A stretch of 64,000 nt of DNA, taken from Acidovorax sp. NB1 (lineage in GTDB: Bacteria; Pseudomonadota; Gammaproteobacteria; Burkholderiales; Burkholderiaceae_C). The notes beneath the pieces are model-generated. The model was not told where the DNA came from. It did not search any database and was given only the letters and a program-made list of their open reading frames with translations. The position numbers were made by a program, and so were the translations under genes. Position 1 is the first letter of the stretch. Every line of letters begins with the position of its first letter. The DNA is taken from contig NZ_BJHU01000009.1 in NCBI RefSeq assembly GCF_005405905.1, positions 124,001 through 188,000 of the forward strand. The letters run 5' to 3'. Shown here in pieces: positions 44,423-53,970 of this stretch.

Positions 44423-44908
44423 TCAGGGCTGCAGCGTGTCCAGCGGCACCCGCAGCCCCGCCTTCAAACACCCCAGCGCCACCGAGGTCCGAAACCGCCG
44501 CACGTTGTCGTCGCCTTCAAACAGGCGCCGCGTCAGCGCCTCGTAGTCGGCCATCGACGCCACCGTCACCACCAGCAGGTAATCCGCCTCGCCCGTCACG
44601 CTGTAGCACTGCTGCACGGCCTCTTCGGCGGCGATGCGCGCGCGCAGCGGGGCGGTGCGGTCGGGGCGCTCGTTTTCCAGGTGCACCTCCACGATGATGG
44701 TCAGGGGCTTGCCCACCTTTTCCGGGTCCAGCACGGCCACGTTGGCACGGATCACGCCGGTGCTTTGCAGCCGCTGGATGCGCCGCTGCACGGCCGGGGC
44801 CGAGAGGTTCACGGCCTGGGCAATCACCCGCTGGGGCGTGGTGTTGTCGGTCTGCAGGATGTCCAGGATGGCGAGGTCGAAGCGGTCGAGTGTCGTGGGG
44901 GCGGCCAT
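44423..44908 (-). CDS. Lrp/AsnC family transcriptional regulator
   Basis: 161 residues. The N-terminal helix-turn-helix (about 5-60, RFDLAILDILQTDNTTPQRVIAQAVNLSAPAVQRRIQRL) is followed by the RAM ligand domain (about 70-150, VEVHLENER, CYSVTGEADYLLVV). It probably responds to an amino acid and regulates the divergent EamA exporter 101 bp away. The ATG at 44908 was chosen over an upstream start that adds a non-conserved arm. Confidence 0.92.
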   Translation of the reverse strand: MAAPTTLDRFDLAILDILQTDNTTPQRVIAQAVNLSAPAVQRRIQRLQSTGVIRANVAVLDPEKVGKPLTIIVEVHLENERPDRTAPLRARIAAEEAVQQCYSVTGEADYLLVVTVASMADYEALTRRLFEGDDNVRRFRTSVALGCLKAGLRVPLDTLQP

Positions 44909-45009
44909 GAAGAACCTCGTGGTCGGGTGCGGGACGGGCGAGTGAAAGTTGCGTTTGACCTGTGAAATCAGAGCCAAAACTACGGCGCAGGCGCACTATA
45001 TTTTTGCGC

Positions 45010-45912
45010 ATGCGTGATTTTTCCTCTACCTCTCCCTGGTTCCAGCGTTTTCTTCCTTTTCTGGCTGTGCTGGGCTCCGTCACGGCGCTGGGCATCGGCA
45101 CCTCGTGGGCCAAACACTGGCTGTTCCCGGCCGTGGGGGCGCAAGGCACCACGGCGCTGCGCGTGGGGTTCTCGGCGCTGCTGGTGCTGCTGCTGTGGCG
45201 GCCCTGGCGCTGGCATCTGTCGCGCGCCGATGCCAAGTCGGTGGTGCTGTACGGCGCGGCCCTGGGCGGCATGAACCTGATGTTCTACCTGTCGCTGCGC
45301 ACACTGCCGTTTGGCCTGGCCGTGGCCATCGAATTCGCAGGCCCGCTGGCCGTGGCCATCTGGTCGTCGCGCCGCCCGGTGGATTTTGTGTGGGTGCTGC
45401 TGGCCATTGCCGGGCTGGGGCTGCTGCTGCCACTCGGGCTGAACGGCAGCATGCTGGACCCGGTGGGCGTGGCCTATGCGCTGGGCGCGGCCGTGTTCTG
45501 GGCGCTGTACATCGTGTTCGGCAAGCGCGCAGGGCATCTGCATGCGGGGCACTCGGTGTCGCTGGGCCTGTTGGTCGCCGCGCTGGTGGTGGTACCGGTG
45601 GGCGTGGCGCACGCGGGGGCAGCGCTGCTGTCACCCAGCCTGTTGCTGATCGGTGTGGCGGTGGCGGCGGTGTCCAGCGCGGTGCCGATCTCGCTGGAGA
45701 TGATGGCCCTGAAGCGCCTGCCCAAGGAGGCCTTCGGCATCATGATCAGCATGGAGCCCGCCGTGGCCGCGCTGGTGGCCATGGTGCTGCTGGGCGAGCA
45801 CTTGAGCGCGGTGCAGTGGCTGGCCATTGGCTGCATCATGGCCGCCTCGATGGGCAGCGCGCTCACGGCGCGTGGGGCCTCAGCGCAGGGGGCTGCGCCG
45901 CAGCCGGCCTGA
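45010..45912 (+). CDS. EamA/RhtA-type transporter
   Basis: 300 residues with about ten hydrophobic helices. It resembles RhtA-type threonine/homoserine exporters (LGIGTSWAKHWLFPAVG, LRTLPFGLAVAIEFAGPLAVA, ALKRLPKEAFGIMISMEPAVAAL). Export of an amino acid is inferred from this similarity and from the divergent AsnC-type regulator. ATG at 45010 precedes the first helix; the region before it is AT-rich (CACTATATTTTTGCG), giving a likely promoter. Confidence 0.9.
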   Translation: MRDFSSTSPWFQRFLPFLAVLGSVTALGIGTSWAKHWLFPAVGAQGTTALRVGFSALLVLLLWRPWRWHLSRADAKSVVLYGAALGGMNLMFYLSLRTLPFGLAVAIEFAGPLAVAIWSSRRPVDFVWVLLAIAGLGLLLPLGLNGSMLDPVGVAYALGAAVFWALYIVFGKRAGHLHAGHSVSLGLLVAALVVVPVGVAHAGAALLSPSLLLIGVAVAAVSSAVPISLEMMALKRLPKEAFGIMISMEPAVAALVAMVLLGEHLSAVQWLAIGCIMAASMGSALTARGASAQGAAPQPA

Positions 45913-46115
45913 GAGCCGGTCGCTGGTTGTGTGGCGGTCTGAATCGTCGCTCAGGGGGATGAGCGTCCGTTCGGTTGTTCCACCTTGTGGCGCATCTTGG
46001 CGGAGAAGCCCAACCGCATTTCTGCGGCGCGCGCCAGCAGCAGGAAGGGGCGTTCTGCGTGTGCTTGCCGATGTGGATCGGTCTCGGCTGCGAGACATCG
46101 CCGGGAGCGATAAAT

Positions 46116-46185
46116 CTTTTTGCTGCGAAATTAATAGCAAAAAGTAATTGCTGGTCGCGCGGTAGAGCCCATTTTTATCAAGACT
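46116..46185. repeat. Dispersed intergenic element, copy E
   Basis: TTTGCTGCGAAATTAATAGC, then AAAAAGTAATTGCTGGTCGCGCGG, TAGAGCCCATTTTTATCAAG. It matches the other copies over the ATTAATAGC and CGCGCGG-AGAGCC segments. It ends 1 bp from the tRNA gene. The rest of the 45913-46115 gap shows nothing recognisable. Confidence 0.8.
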
Positions 46186-46186
46186 T

Positions 46187-46261
46187 TGGTCCCCTCGACA
46201 GGAATCGAACCTGTATCTAGCGCTTAGGAGGCACTCGTTCTATCCATTGAACTACGAGGAG
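46187..46261 (-). tRNA. tRNA-Arg (anticodon CCU)
   Basis: On the minus strand a 75-nt cloverleaf is found: acceptor CTCCTCG pairing with CGAGGGG, D arm with GTTCAATGGATAGAAC, anticodon loop CTCCTAA with CCT, T arm ACAGGTTCGATTCCTGT, discriminator A and an encoded CCA (46187-46189). The CCU anticodon reads AGG, a rare arginine codon in such GC-rich genomes. Confidence 0.96.
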
Positions 46262-46314
46262 AGCGGCCGCCGCGCATTGTAGTGGCGTGAGCGGGCCTCT
46301 TTCCCCGCCAAGCG

Positions 46315-49300
46315 CTAGTCGTACTTCACCGTGTAGATGATGTCCACTGCGCTTTTCTCGCCGGTCTGTCCGCGCAGCGTGAGGCGGCGCGAGAGGTCGT
46401 AGAAGATGTAGAGCGTGCCCAGCGTGCCAGACAGGCTGCGCTCGTAGGTCACGTACAAATCCTTGGACAGGCGCTTGCCGAAAGTGAGGGCGGCGGTGCT
46501 GGCGTCGTCGCCCGGGGTGGCGCTGCGAAAGCCGATTTCGTCCAGCCCCACGCGGCTGGCGATGTTGCCGGCGCCGGTGTTGTTGCCTCCCTTGCGGCCC
46601 AGCAGTGCCAGGGCGGCTTGCTGCAGCACGGCGGCTTCGGCGCCGCCTGCGGCGGCGTTGCGGCCCAGCACCACCCACGAGAGTTTTTCGGCGTCGGGCA
46701 GGTCGGGGTCGGAGTAGAGCTTGACGCGCGGCGCCTGCGCGCTGCCCGTGACCTGGACGCCCGCCCGCACGCTGATGTTGGGGCGCAGCGCGAGGATGTC
46801 GAGCGAGGGGTTGTTGTAGGGGCCGTTGAAGCGGATGAGGCCGGTTTCCACGTCCAGCATCTGGCCCCAGGCGCGGTAGCGGCCTTCTTCAGTGCGCACC
46901 TCGCCCGTCACACGCGGTGGGGCGCCGGGCACGGCGCTGCTGCGGATGTCCACTTCGCCCGTGAGCCGCGTGGTGATGCCGTGGCCGCTGAGCGCAAAGT
47001 CACGCCCCAGGTTGAGGGTGATGGCGATGTCGGGTGGCTTGGCGGTTTCGGCCTGCGCGGCGACCTGGCTGGCGCGGGCTGCGGCCTGGGCCCTGGCCTG
47101 GTCTTCGCGGTCCTTCGCTGCCGAGCGCACGACCACGTCGGAGCCCAGGCTGGGCGCGGTTTCGTCGGGCAGGATGATGGTGGCGCGGTCGGTGGTGAGC
47201 TGGCCGCGCAGGCTGATCTGGCCCTGCTGCAGTTGCGCCTGCAACTGTCCCGACACGCTGACCTGCCGGTCGGCGCGCACCAGCACCTGCAGGGCCTTGG
47301 CCTCGGCCTGCAGGGCCATGGTGATGCCGGACATGCCGTTGGATGTGGCGGTGGCGCTGTCCCCCCAGCCCACGCGCCCTGTGGCGATGAGCGTGCCGCC
47401 GTCCTGCGGTGCGGCGGTGCGGTTGCCGCTGAAGCCTGCGATGCGTGCGCCGCTGCCACGCCCGCCTTGCAGGCGGAACTCGGTGATGGTGAGCTGGTTG
47501 CCCTGCAGCGTGGCGCGCAGGCGGCCGCCTTGCAGGTCCACCCCATCGACCACGGAGCGCACCGCCATGTCGTCGGCGCCCAGCGTGCCCGCCCAGCGCG
47601 GCGCATTGCGCGTGCCCGACAGGGTGGCGCTGGCGTCCAGCGTGCCGCGCACACGCCAGCCGGGCGGCGCCAGGGCCGACCACACGCCCACGTCGGGCAG
47701 GCGCGCGCGCAAGGTGCCTGCCAGCGGTGCGTCGGCGGCCCAGGTGGGGGCTGATCCCGGCGGGGCGACAGGTGCAAGGCGGGTGCTGACGCTGGCCTGC
47801 ACTTCGCCCGCCCGGTCGCTGGCCCAGGCGAGCTGGGCGCGCAGGGCTTCGCCTTCGATGTCGATAGAGACCTCGGCCTGGCGCACGCCTGCGGCAGTGC
47901 CTGGCCCTGGGCCTGGTGCGGCGCCCGCCGAGGCCTCGGCGGCAATCGCCGTGGTGGCGCCCGCACCTGTGCCCTGGCCGCTGCTTTGCACGGCGGTGAT
48001 GGCGGTGGCGTCGCCTGCCAGGATGCGCAGGTCGCCACTGGCGCGGCGCAGGCTGGCGCGCGCGCGCAGCGGGCCCTGGGTGGTGTCCACATCCCATTGC
48101 CCGTCGAGCAGGATGCTGGTGGCCAGCCCCATGCGGGCAAGCAGCGGCTGGGCAGGGCGGCCTGCAGCGGCCGGGGTGTCGCCGAGGCCCAGGGCATCGA
48201 CCCAGGCCATGGGCAGGCCCTGCAACGTGCCCTGGGTCTGCAGCTGCAGCGGGGCTGCGCCTGTGGCTGCACGCACGGGTTGCCAGCGCAGTACCGCAGT
48301 GCCGGGCAAGGGGCCGGTGATGCGGGCCTGGCCCGCTGAGGCTTGCACGGTGTAGCCCGCAGCAGCCGAGCCCGCGCTGCGGGTAGTGCGGGCGGTCAGC
48401 GACAGCGGTTCGGCCAGCTGCAGCGCCCAGGGACCGGGGCGTGTGGCGTCTTGCGCTACCAGCCGCAGCTCGCTGATCTGCACCTGTGCGCCGGGTGCGC
48501 CTGGTGTGCCTTGCGTGGGCGGGATCAGCCCGCCGGTGGCCCGGGTGTGCAAGGCCAGCCGCTGCATTTGCCGGGCCTGGGATGCATTCAGGCGGGCTTC
48601 GCCCTCCAGTGCCAGCGTGGCCTGCGCCAGGGTGCCAGAGAGGTCGGCCTTGAGGGCGCGCAGCTGCACGGCGGTGGCGCCACCGGCCGCGCTTTGGCCG
48701 GGGGGCAGGGACAGGTCCAGTTGGGGGGTGGAGAGGGTGGCTTGCAGCTCGAAGGGGGCTTGGCCCGGCGGCGGTGCGCTGCCTGCGCGGCGGGTGTCGG
48801 TGTTTGGGTTGGGGTTTGTAGGGGCGCTGGCGGCGGAGTCCAGTTGCCGGGCCAGCGTGTGCCAGCCCCCTTTCCAGCTGGCGCTCAGCTGCGCGGCGCC
48901 CTGGGCCGTCGCGCCTTGCAGGGCCTGTTGCAGGGGGGCGCCCACCAGCGGCAGGCTGGCCAGCCAGCGCTGGGTCTGGCCCACATCGGTCCATTGCATC
49001 TGCAGGTCGCCTGCGCCGGTCTGTGGCGCGATGCTGCCCTGCGCACGGGCAGTGGCGCCCGGCACCGCCAGCGTGAGCAGGCCTTGGCCCGACAGATCGC
49101 CAGGGGCCACACGCAACTGGGTGGCTTCAATGCGGGCTTGCAAAGCGTCCAGCAACAGGCGCTCCAGTTGCAAGCGGCCGCCAGGCTGTGTGGCCGATGC
49201 GGGTTGCCAGCTGCCTTGGGCTGTGAGCGTGTTGATGCGCAGCAGCGGGGCGCGCTTGGGCGGCGTTGTGCCTGGGGTGGCAGCAGCGGGGCCGGTGGCG

Positions 49301-50673
49301 CGGATGTCCGTCGAGAAACGCACGGCCTCGCCCTGCATCTGCGCATCCACCCGGCCTGCCAGCGAGGCGGCGGCCCAGGCGGTGTGCAGCGCATCGGGGC
49401 GCAGATTGCGCAGCGCGGCCTGGCCTTCTAGCGCGCCTGTGGCGGGCGTGTAGTGGCCCTGCAGGGTGACGGTGCCTGTGCCTGCGTTCAACGTGGCGCC
49501 GGGCACCGTCCAGCGGGTGCCGTCGTACTTCGCATCGGCCTGCAAGGCGGTGAGGGGCAGTCGGGCCTGATCCCACGGGCCCGCCAGTGCGTTGCGCAGC
49601 TGTGCCTGCATGGCCCAGCCGGTGCCGCCGGTGGCGGTGCCCGCGCTGGGCCCAGCCTGCACGGTGCCATCCAGCTGGGTGGCCGGTGCCTGGGGCCACA
49701 GGGCTGCGAGGTTGACGGCGCGCAGCGTGGCCTGGGCCGACTGCAGGGGCTGCGGGGACCAGGGCGCTAGCGTGGCCTGTACCTCGGCCTGCATGGGTTC
49801 TGTGGCGCGTGCGGGTGGCGGTGCGGCCGGGGTGGCTGGTTGCGCTTGTGTGGCTGTGGGGCGGATCTGCGCCTGCAGTTGCAGCTGTGCCGCCGCTGTG
49901 GCCAGCGTGCCCTGCAGTGTGGCGTGTGCGCCCACCTCCAGTGCGGTGGCGCTGCCGGGCACAGCGGTGTGCACCGTGCCGTCCACCGTGGCATTCAGCG
50001 CCATGGGAGGCTGGGCCTGCAGCGCCAGCCGGGCGCTGTAGCGGCCCTGGGCCAGCTCTACACCGCCGATGTTCAGGCGGTGCTCACGCCCGTCAAAGTG
50101 GTAGTCACCGGCCAGGCCCCGCGCTTCAACGGCCGGGGCACCCGCCCATTGCAGTTGGTCCACGCCAAACGGCAGACTGATCTGGAGGGGCAGCACCAGC
50201 TGGGTTGGTGGCGCAGGTGGCTCCGTGCGGGGTGGCCCCCCCAGCGGCGTGATCTGCACACGCGCGGCATGCACTTCGCCCAGCGCCAGGCGGCGTTGGA
50301 GCAAGGGCGCCAGCTGCCAGCCCAGGCGCAGGTCGGTCATTTCGACCGACAGGCTGGGGCTGTTCCAGCGCAGCCAGCCAATGCGCCCGCCGCCGCGCAG
50401 CGTCCCGGTGACTTCGCGGCTTTCCAGTTGCTGGTCTGCGGGCAGGTACTGCGCTGCACGCGCAATGACCCATGCCAACGAGGTGCTGCTGCCTGCCCAC
50501 CACCACAGCGCTGCCATGGTGACGATCAACAGCGCGGCCATGGCCACCAGCCACCCGCCGAGCGTGCGCAAAGCCCGGTGTGCCTGGCGTGGTGCCGAGG
50601 CCTGGGTGGGCGAGGAGGCTCCAGCACTGAAGTCGGAGGGGTGGGCGCGCGGCGGGGTGGGGCTGGGTGGCAT
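46315..50673 (-). CDS. tamB: Translocation and assembly module protein TamB
   Basis: 1452 residues. It has a single N-terminal anchor helix (about 40-63, LGGWLVAMAALLIVTMAALWWW), a very long repetitive beta-rich middle and a C-terminal TamB/DUF490 domain (about 1080-1452) with EVDIRSSAVPGAPPRVTGEV, VETGLIRFNGPYNNPSLDI and the closing strand VDIIYTVKYD. TamB spans the periplasm and works with TamA in outer-membrane protein or lipid delivery. It starts 14 bp after the tamA stop, so the pair is an operon. The middle is rich in A, Q, P, T and G. Confidence 0.92.
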   Translation of the reverse strand: MPPSPTPPRAHPSDFSAGASSPTQASAPRQAHRALRTLGGWLVAMAALLIVTMAALWWWAGSSTSLAWVIARAAQYLPADQQLESREVTGTLRGGGRIGWLRWNSPSLSVEMTDLRLGWQLAPLLQRRLALGEVHAARVQITPLGGPPRTEPPAPPTQLVLPLQISLPFGVDQLQWAGAPAVEARGLAGDYHFDGREHRLNIGGVELAQGRYSARLALQAQPPMALNATVDGTVHTAVPGSATALEVGAHATLQGTLATAAAQLQLQAQIRPTATQAQPATPAAPPPARATEPMQAEVQATLAPWSPQPLQSAQATLRAVNLAALWPQAPATQLDGTVQAGPSAGTATGGTGWAMQAQLRNALAGPWDQARLPLTALQADAKYDGTRWTVPGATLNAGTGTVTLQGHYTPATGALEGQAALRNLRPDALHTAWAAASLAGRVDAQMQGEAVRFSTDIRATGPAAATPGTTPPKRAPLLRINTLTAQGSWQPASATQPGGRLQLERLLLDALQARIEATQLRVAPGDLSGQGLLTLAVPGATARAQGSIAPQTGAGDLQMQWTDVGQTQRWLASLPLVGAPLQQALQGATAQGAAQLSASWKGGWHTLARQLDSAASAPTNPNPNTDTRRAGSAPPPGQAPFELQATLSTPQLDLSLPPGQSAAGGATAVQLRALKADLSGTLAQATLALEGEARLNASQARQMQRLALHTRATGGLIPPTQGTPGAPGAQVQISELRLVAQDATRPGPWALQLAEPLSLTARTTRSAGSAAAGYTVQASAGQARITGPLPGTAVLRWQPVRAATGAAPLQLQTQGTLQGLPMAWVDALGLGDTPAAAGRPAQPLLARMGLATSILLDGQWDVDTTQGPLRARASLRRASGDLRILAGDATAITAVQSSGQGTGAGATTAIAAEASAGAAPGPGPGTAAGVRQAEVSIDIEGEALRAQLAWASDRAGEVQASVSTRLAPVAPPGSAPTWAADAPLAGTLRARLPDVGVWSALAPPGWRVRGTLDASATLSGTRNAPRWAGTLGADDMAVRSVVDGVDLQGGRLRATLQGNQLTITEFRLQGGRGSGARIAGFSGNRTAAPQDGGTLIATGRVGWGDSATATSNGMSGITMALQAEAKALQVLVRADRQVSVSGQLQAQLQQGQISLRGQLTTDRATIILPDETAPSLGSDVVVRSAAKDREDQARAQAAARASQVAAQAETAKPPDIAITLNLGRDFALSGHGITTRLTGEVDIRSSAVPGAPPRVTGEVRTEEGRYRAWGQMLDVETGLIRFNGPYNNPSLDILALRPNISVRAGVQVTGSAQAPRVKLYSDPDLPDAEKLSWVVLGRNAAAGGAEAAVLQQAALALLGRKGGNNTGAGNIASRVGLDEIGFRSATPGDDASTAALTFGKRLSKDLYVTYERSLSGTLGTLYIFYDLSRRLTLRGQTGEKSAVDIIYTVKYD

Positions 50674-50687
50674 GGAGGTTGCGGGCC

Positions 50688-52625
50688 TCAGAAGCTGAAC
50701 CCCAGCCGCAGGTGCAGCCGCAGTTCCTGGGTCTTGATGCCGTAGGCCAGGTCGGCCTGCAGCGGCCCCACGGGGCTGCGCCAGCGTACCCCGGCGCCCA
50801 CGCCCACGCGCGGGCTCAGGTCGCCCACCTTGTCGGCCACGGCGCCTGCATCCACAAACAAGGTGCTTTCCCAGTCGGTCATGGCACCGTTGTAGACGAT
50901 GGGGCGCTGCCATTCCACGCTGCCCACGGCCAGGTACCGGCCGCCGTAGAGCTGGCCGTTGTCGGTGCGCGCACCGATGCTGCGATAGCCATAGCCACGC
51001 ACGGTGGTGTCCCCCCCCGTGATGAACAGCTGCGTCACGGGGATCTGTGCGCTCTCGCGGGCGAGCACGGCACCCGCCTCGGCCCGCAGGGCGATCCGGG
51101 CGTTGCGACCTGTGCCGGAGGCGTCCGTCACACGCCCGGCGGGCACGAAGGACTGCCAGCGCACCCGGCTGCGCACAAACGGATCGCGCTCGGGCCGCAG
51201 CGTGGTGCCCAGGCCCAGCTCCACCGCCACACCGTGGCCCCGTGTGGGCGCAGTGAGGCTGTTGAAGTACCGGCCTGTCCAGCCGTAGTTCAGGCTCAGG
51301 GCCGTGCTGGTGTCGGAGGGCGACTGCGCGTTGGCGGCAAGCCCCTGGCTGTTGGCGTAGTCGTACTGCAGGAAGTAGTTGCGGTCGATGTTCCGGGTGC
51401 TTTTGCTGCGGCCCGTGCGCAGGCGGCTGCTGTTCACGTCGTAGTCGCCGGTGGCTTCACGCTGCAGCTCGCCACCAGCAAACCAGCGCCAGCCGTTGTT
51501 GTCGGGCAGGTCGGTCCATTCGCTGCTGGCTTGCTGGGTCTCGCGGTCCAGAGCGAGTTTGCTCACGGCACGCCAGCCCAGGCCGGGCATCTGGTTGTGG
51601 ATGTGTTCCAGCGACAGGCGCGCGCCGCTGTCGGTCGAGAAGCCGGGCCCGAACACCAGCTTTTGCACCTTGGCCTCGCGCACCTGGGCCACCACGGGGG
51701 CGGCCTGCGGGTCGGTGCCCTCGGTGTCGAGCGTGAGGAACACTGCGTCGTAGTAGCCACTGTTGGCCAGCCGCAGCTGGGCATCCAGCATTTCGGCCTC
51801 GTCGTACACCGCGCCAGTGGGCAGGCGGGCCAGGCGCCGCGCGCCATCGGGGTCATAGCGCTGGCTGCCCTCCACACGCAGAGGTCCGAAGCGGTAGGCG
51901 GGGCCGGGGTCGTAGCTCACGCTGAGCTTGGCTTCGTGCTTGTCCGCATCGATCTCGGCGCGGCTGTTGGCGATGCGCGCCGTGGGGTGGCGGCGGGCCT
52001 GCAGCTGGCGCAGGCCGTCGTTCTTGGCCGTGTCCCAGGCAGACTGGGTGAAGGGCTGGCCCGGCGTCAGCGACCAGTTGCGCTGCACGCGCTGCTGTTG
52101 GCGGGCGCTGGCGTCCGGGGCGCGGTTGTCGGTTTCGGTGGCAGCCGTGCTGTCGGGGCTGAAAACGATGTCTGCGCTGGCCACATGGGTCTGTGGCCCG
52201 GGCTTCACGGTGACGACCACGGCGCGCGGTGCGGTAGGGCTGTCCGGGGTTTCGGTCAGCTCCACGGTGATGGTGGGCGCAAAGTAGCCCATCGTGCCCA
52301 GCAGCTCGCGGGCGTTGGCGTCGGTGGCGCCCAGCAGGCGCTGCAGTTCGTTGGCGTGCAGGTCGGGCAGGTGGCGAAAGCGCTGCAGCTCCAGGTGGCG
52401 CTCCAGGGTGTCCTGTACGGTGGCCGGGGCGCGCACCCGCAGGTCGAATGCGGGTGTGGCGGACTTGGCAATGGCTGCGGTGGAGGCTTCCTGGTTGTCA
52501 TCTCCTTTCTCAGCGCGCGGCAGCAGGCTGCACCCAGGCAGGCACAGCGCGCCGATAAGCAGCAACGCCGGCCACGGGGCCGGCGTTGGAGAATTGGCAG
52601 AGGGGCGCAGAACGCGAAAAGGCAC
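50688..52625 (-). CDS. tamA: Outer-membrane assembly factor TamA, with lipobox
   Basis: 645 residues of the BamA/TamA family: POTRA-like domains (about 70-290, with FRHLPDLHANELQRLL and YRFGPLRVEGSQRY) and a C-terminal Omp85 barrel (FGPGFSTDSGARLSLEH, ITGGDTTVRGYGYRSIG, the signature-type GVGAGVRWRSPVGPLQADLAYG, ending LHLRLGFSF). The N terminus, from a GTG at 52625, reads as a lipoprotein signal: hydrophobic PALLLIGALC followed by L-P-G-C with C32. Lipidation is unusual for Omp85 proteins. An earlier GTG at 52685 is possible. It is 14 bp upstream of tamB. Confidence 0.9.
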   Translation of the reverse strand: MPFRVLRPSANSPTPAPWPALLLIGALCLPGCSLLPRAEKGDDNQEASTAAIAKSATPAFDLRVRAPATVQDTLERHLELQRFRHLPDLHANELQRLLGATDANARELLGTMGYFAPTITVELTETPDSPTAPRAVVVTVKPGPQTHVASADIVFSPDSTAATETDNRAPDASARQQQRVQRNWSLTPGQPFTQSAWDTAKNDGLRQLQARRHPTARIANSRAEIDADKHEAKLSVSYDPGPAYRFGPLRVEGSQRYDPDGARRLARLPTGAVYDEAEMLDAQLRLANSGYYDAVFLTLDTEGTDPQAAPVVAQVREAKVQKLVFGPGFSTDSGARLSLEHIHNQMPGLGWRAVSKLALDRETQQASSEWTDLPDNNGWRWFAGGELQREATGDYDVNSSRLRTGRSKSTRNIDRNYFLQYDYANSQGLAANAQSPSDTSTALSLNYGWTGRYFNSLTAPTRGHGVAVELGLGTTLRPERDPFVRSRVRWQSFVPAGRVTDASGTGRNARIALRAEAGAVLARESAQIPVTQLFITGGDTTVRGYGYRSIGARTDNGQLYGGRYLAVGSVEWQRPIVYNGAMTDWESTLFVDAGAVADKVGDLSPRVGVGAGVRWRSPVGPLQADLAYGIKTQELRLHLRLGFSF

Positions 52626-52761
52626 GGCAGCAAAGGAAGGGGGTGGACGACGATGGCGGGCTGACAAAAGCCCGCCCGCCGCCACTATGCACTGAAAAAC
52701 GGCCCGTCCGTGTCAGACAGCGGCGCGCAATGGTTTCTCAGTGCCGTACCAGCCGCTCGGC

Positions 52762-53949
52762 TTACTTCGACAGCAGCCGCATGGTCTCTTCCAGCCCCTT
52801 GAGAGACAGCGGGTACATGCGGTTGCCGATCAGCTGCTGGATGATGCTGATGCTTTGGCGGTACTGCCACACGCCCTGGGGCTCGGGGTTGATCCACGCG
52901 TGTTTGGGGAAGGCGTGTGTGAGGCGCTGGATCCACTCGGCCCCGGCTTCCTCATTGTTGTATTCCACGCTGCCGCCGGGCTGCAGGATTTCGTACGGAC
53001 TCATGGTCGCATCGCCCACAAAAATCAGTTTGTAGTCGCGGTTGTACTTGCGGATGATGTCCCAGGTCGGGAACTTCTCGGCAAAGCGGCGGCGGTTGTT
53101 CTTCCACATGAAGTCATAGACGCAGTTGTGGAAGTAGTAGAACTCCAGGTGCTTGAACTCCGTCTTCACGGCACTGAACAGCTCTTCCACGCGCTGGATG
53201 TGTTCGTCCATGGTGCCGCCCACGTCCATCAGCAGCAGCACCTTCACGTTGTTGTGACGCTCGGGCACCATCTTGATGTCCAGGTAGCCCGCATTGGCTG
53301 CCGTGCTGCGGATGGTGTCGGGCAGGTCCAGTTCCAGCTCATGTCCTTCGCGCGCGAACTTGCGCAGGCGGCGCAGCGCCACCTTGATGTTGCGCGTGCC
53401 CAGCTCCTGCTGGTCGTCGTAATCCTTGTAGGCGCGCTGCTCCCACACCTTCACGGCGCTTTTGTTCTTGCCCGCGCCGCCAATGCGCACGCCCTGTGGG
53501 TTGTAGCCTCCGTGACCAAACGGGCTGGTGCCGCCCGTGCCGATCCACTTGCTGCCGCCCTCGTGACGTTCCTTCTGTTCTTCGAGGCGTTTTTTCAGCG
53601 TCTCCATCAGCTCGTCCCAGCCCATCTTCTCGATGGCGGCTTTTTGCTCGGGCGTGAGTTCGTTCTCCAGGATCTTGCGCAGCCAGTCGGCCGGGATCTC
53701 CTTGGTGAAGTCGGCCACCATCTCCACGCCCTTGAAATAGGCGCCGAAGGCCCGGTCGAATTTGTCGAAGTGCTTCTCGTCCTTGACCAGCGTGAGGCGC
53801 GAGAGGGTGTAGAAGTCGTCCAGGCTCCAGGCGTCGTCCGACTTGGGGCCCACCACACCGGCCTGCAGGGCTTTGAGCAGGGTGAGGTATTCCTTGACCG
53901 ACACGGGCAACTTGGCCGAGCGCAGGGTGTAGAAGAAGTCGATCAGCAT
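52762..53949 (-). CDS. VWA-domain protein, CoxE-like partner of MoxR
   Basis: 395 residues. The C-terminal half is a von Willebrand A domain (about 232-395) with VKVLLLMDVGGTMDEHI. D242 begins the metal site, but the usual DxSxS is DVGGT here, so the site is degenerate. The N-terminal half is a helical CoxE/DUF-like region with FGHGGYNPQGVRIGG. MoxR ATPase and VWA proteins usually act together as chaperones that insert cofactors or metals into enzymes. The MoxR gene is three genes upstream on the same strand. GNAT ends 21 bp before it. Confidence 0.9.
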   Translation of the reverse strand: MLIDFFYTLRSAKLPVSVKEYLTLLKALQAGVVGPKSDDAWSLDDFYTLSRLTLVKDEKHFDKFDRAFGAYFKGVEMVADFTKEIPADWLRKILENELTPEQKAAIEKMGWDELMETLKKRLEEQKERHEGGSKWIGTGGTSPFGHGGYNPQGVRIGGAGKNKSAVKVWEQRAYKDYDDQQELGTRNIKVALRRLRKFAREGHELELDLPDTIRSTAANAGYLDIKMVPERHNNVKVLLLMDVGGTMDEHIQRVEELFSAVKTEFKHLEFYYFHNCVYDFMWKNNRRRFAEKFPTWDIIRKYNRDYKLIFVGDATMSPYEILQPGGSVEYNNEEAGAEWIQRLTHAFPKHAWINPEPQGVWQYRQSISIIQQLIGNRMYPLSLKGLEETMRLLSK

Positions 53950-53970
53950 GTTTTTGGCTCCTTGCGCTCG

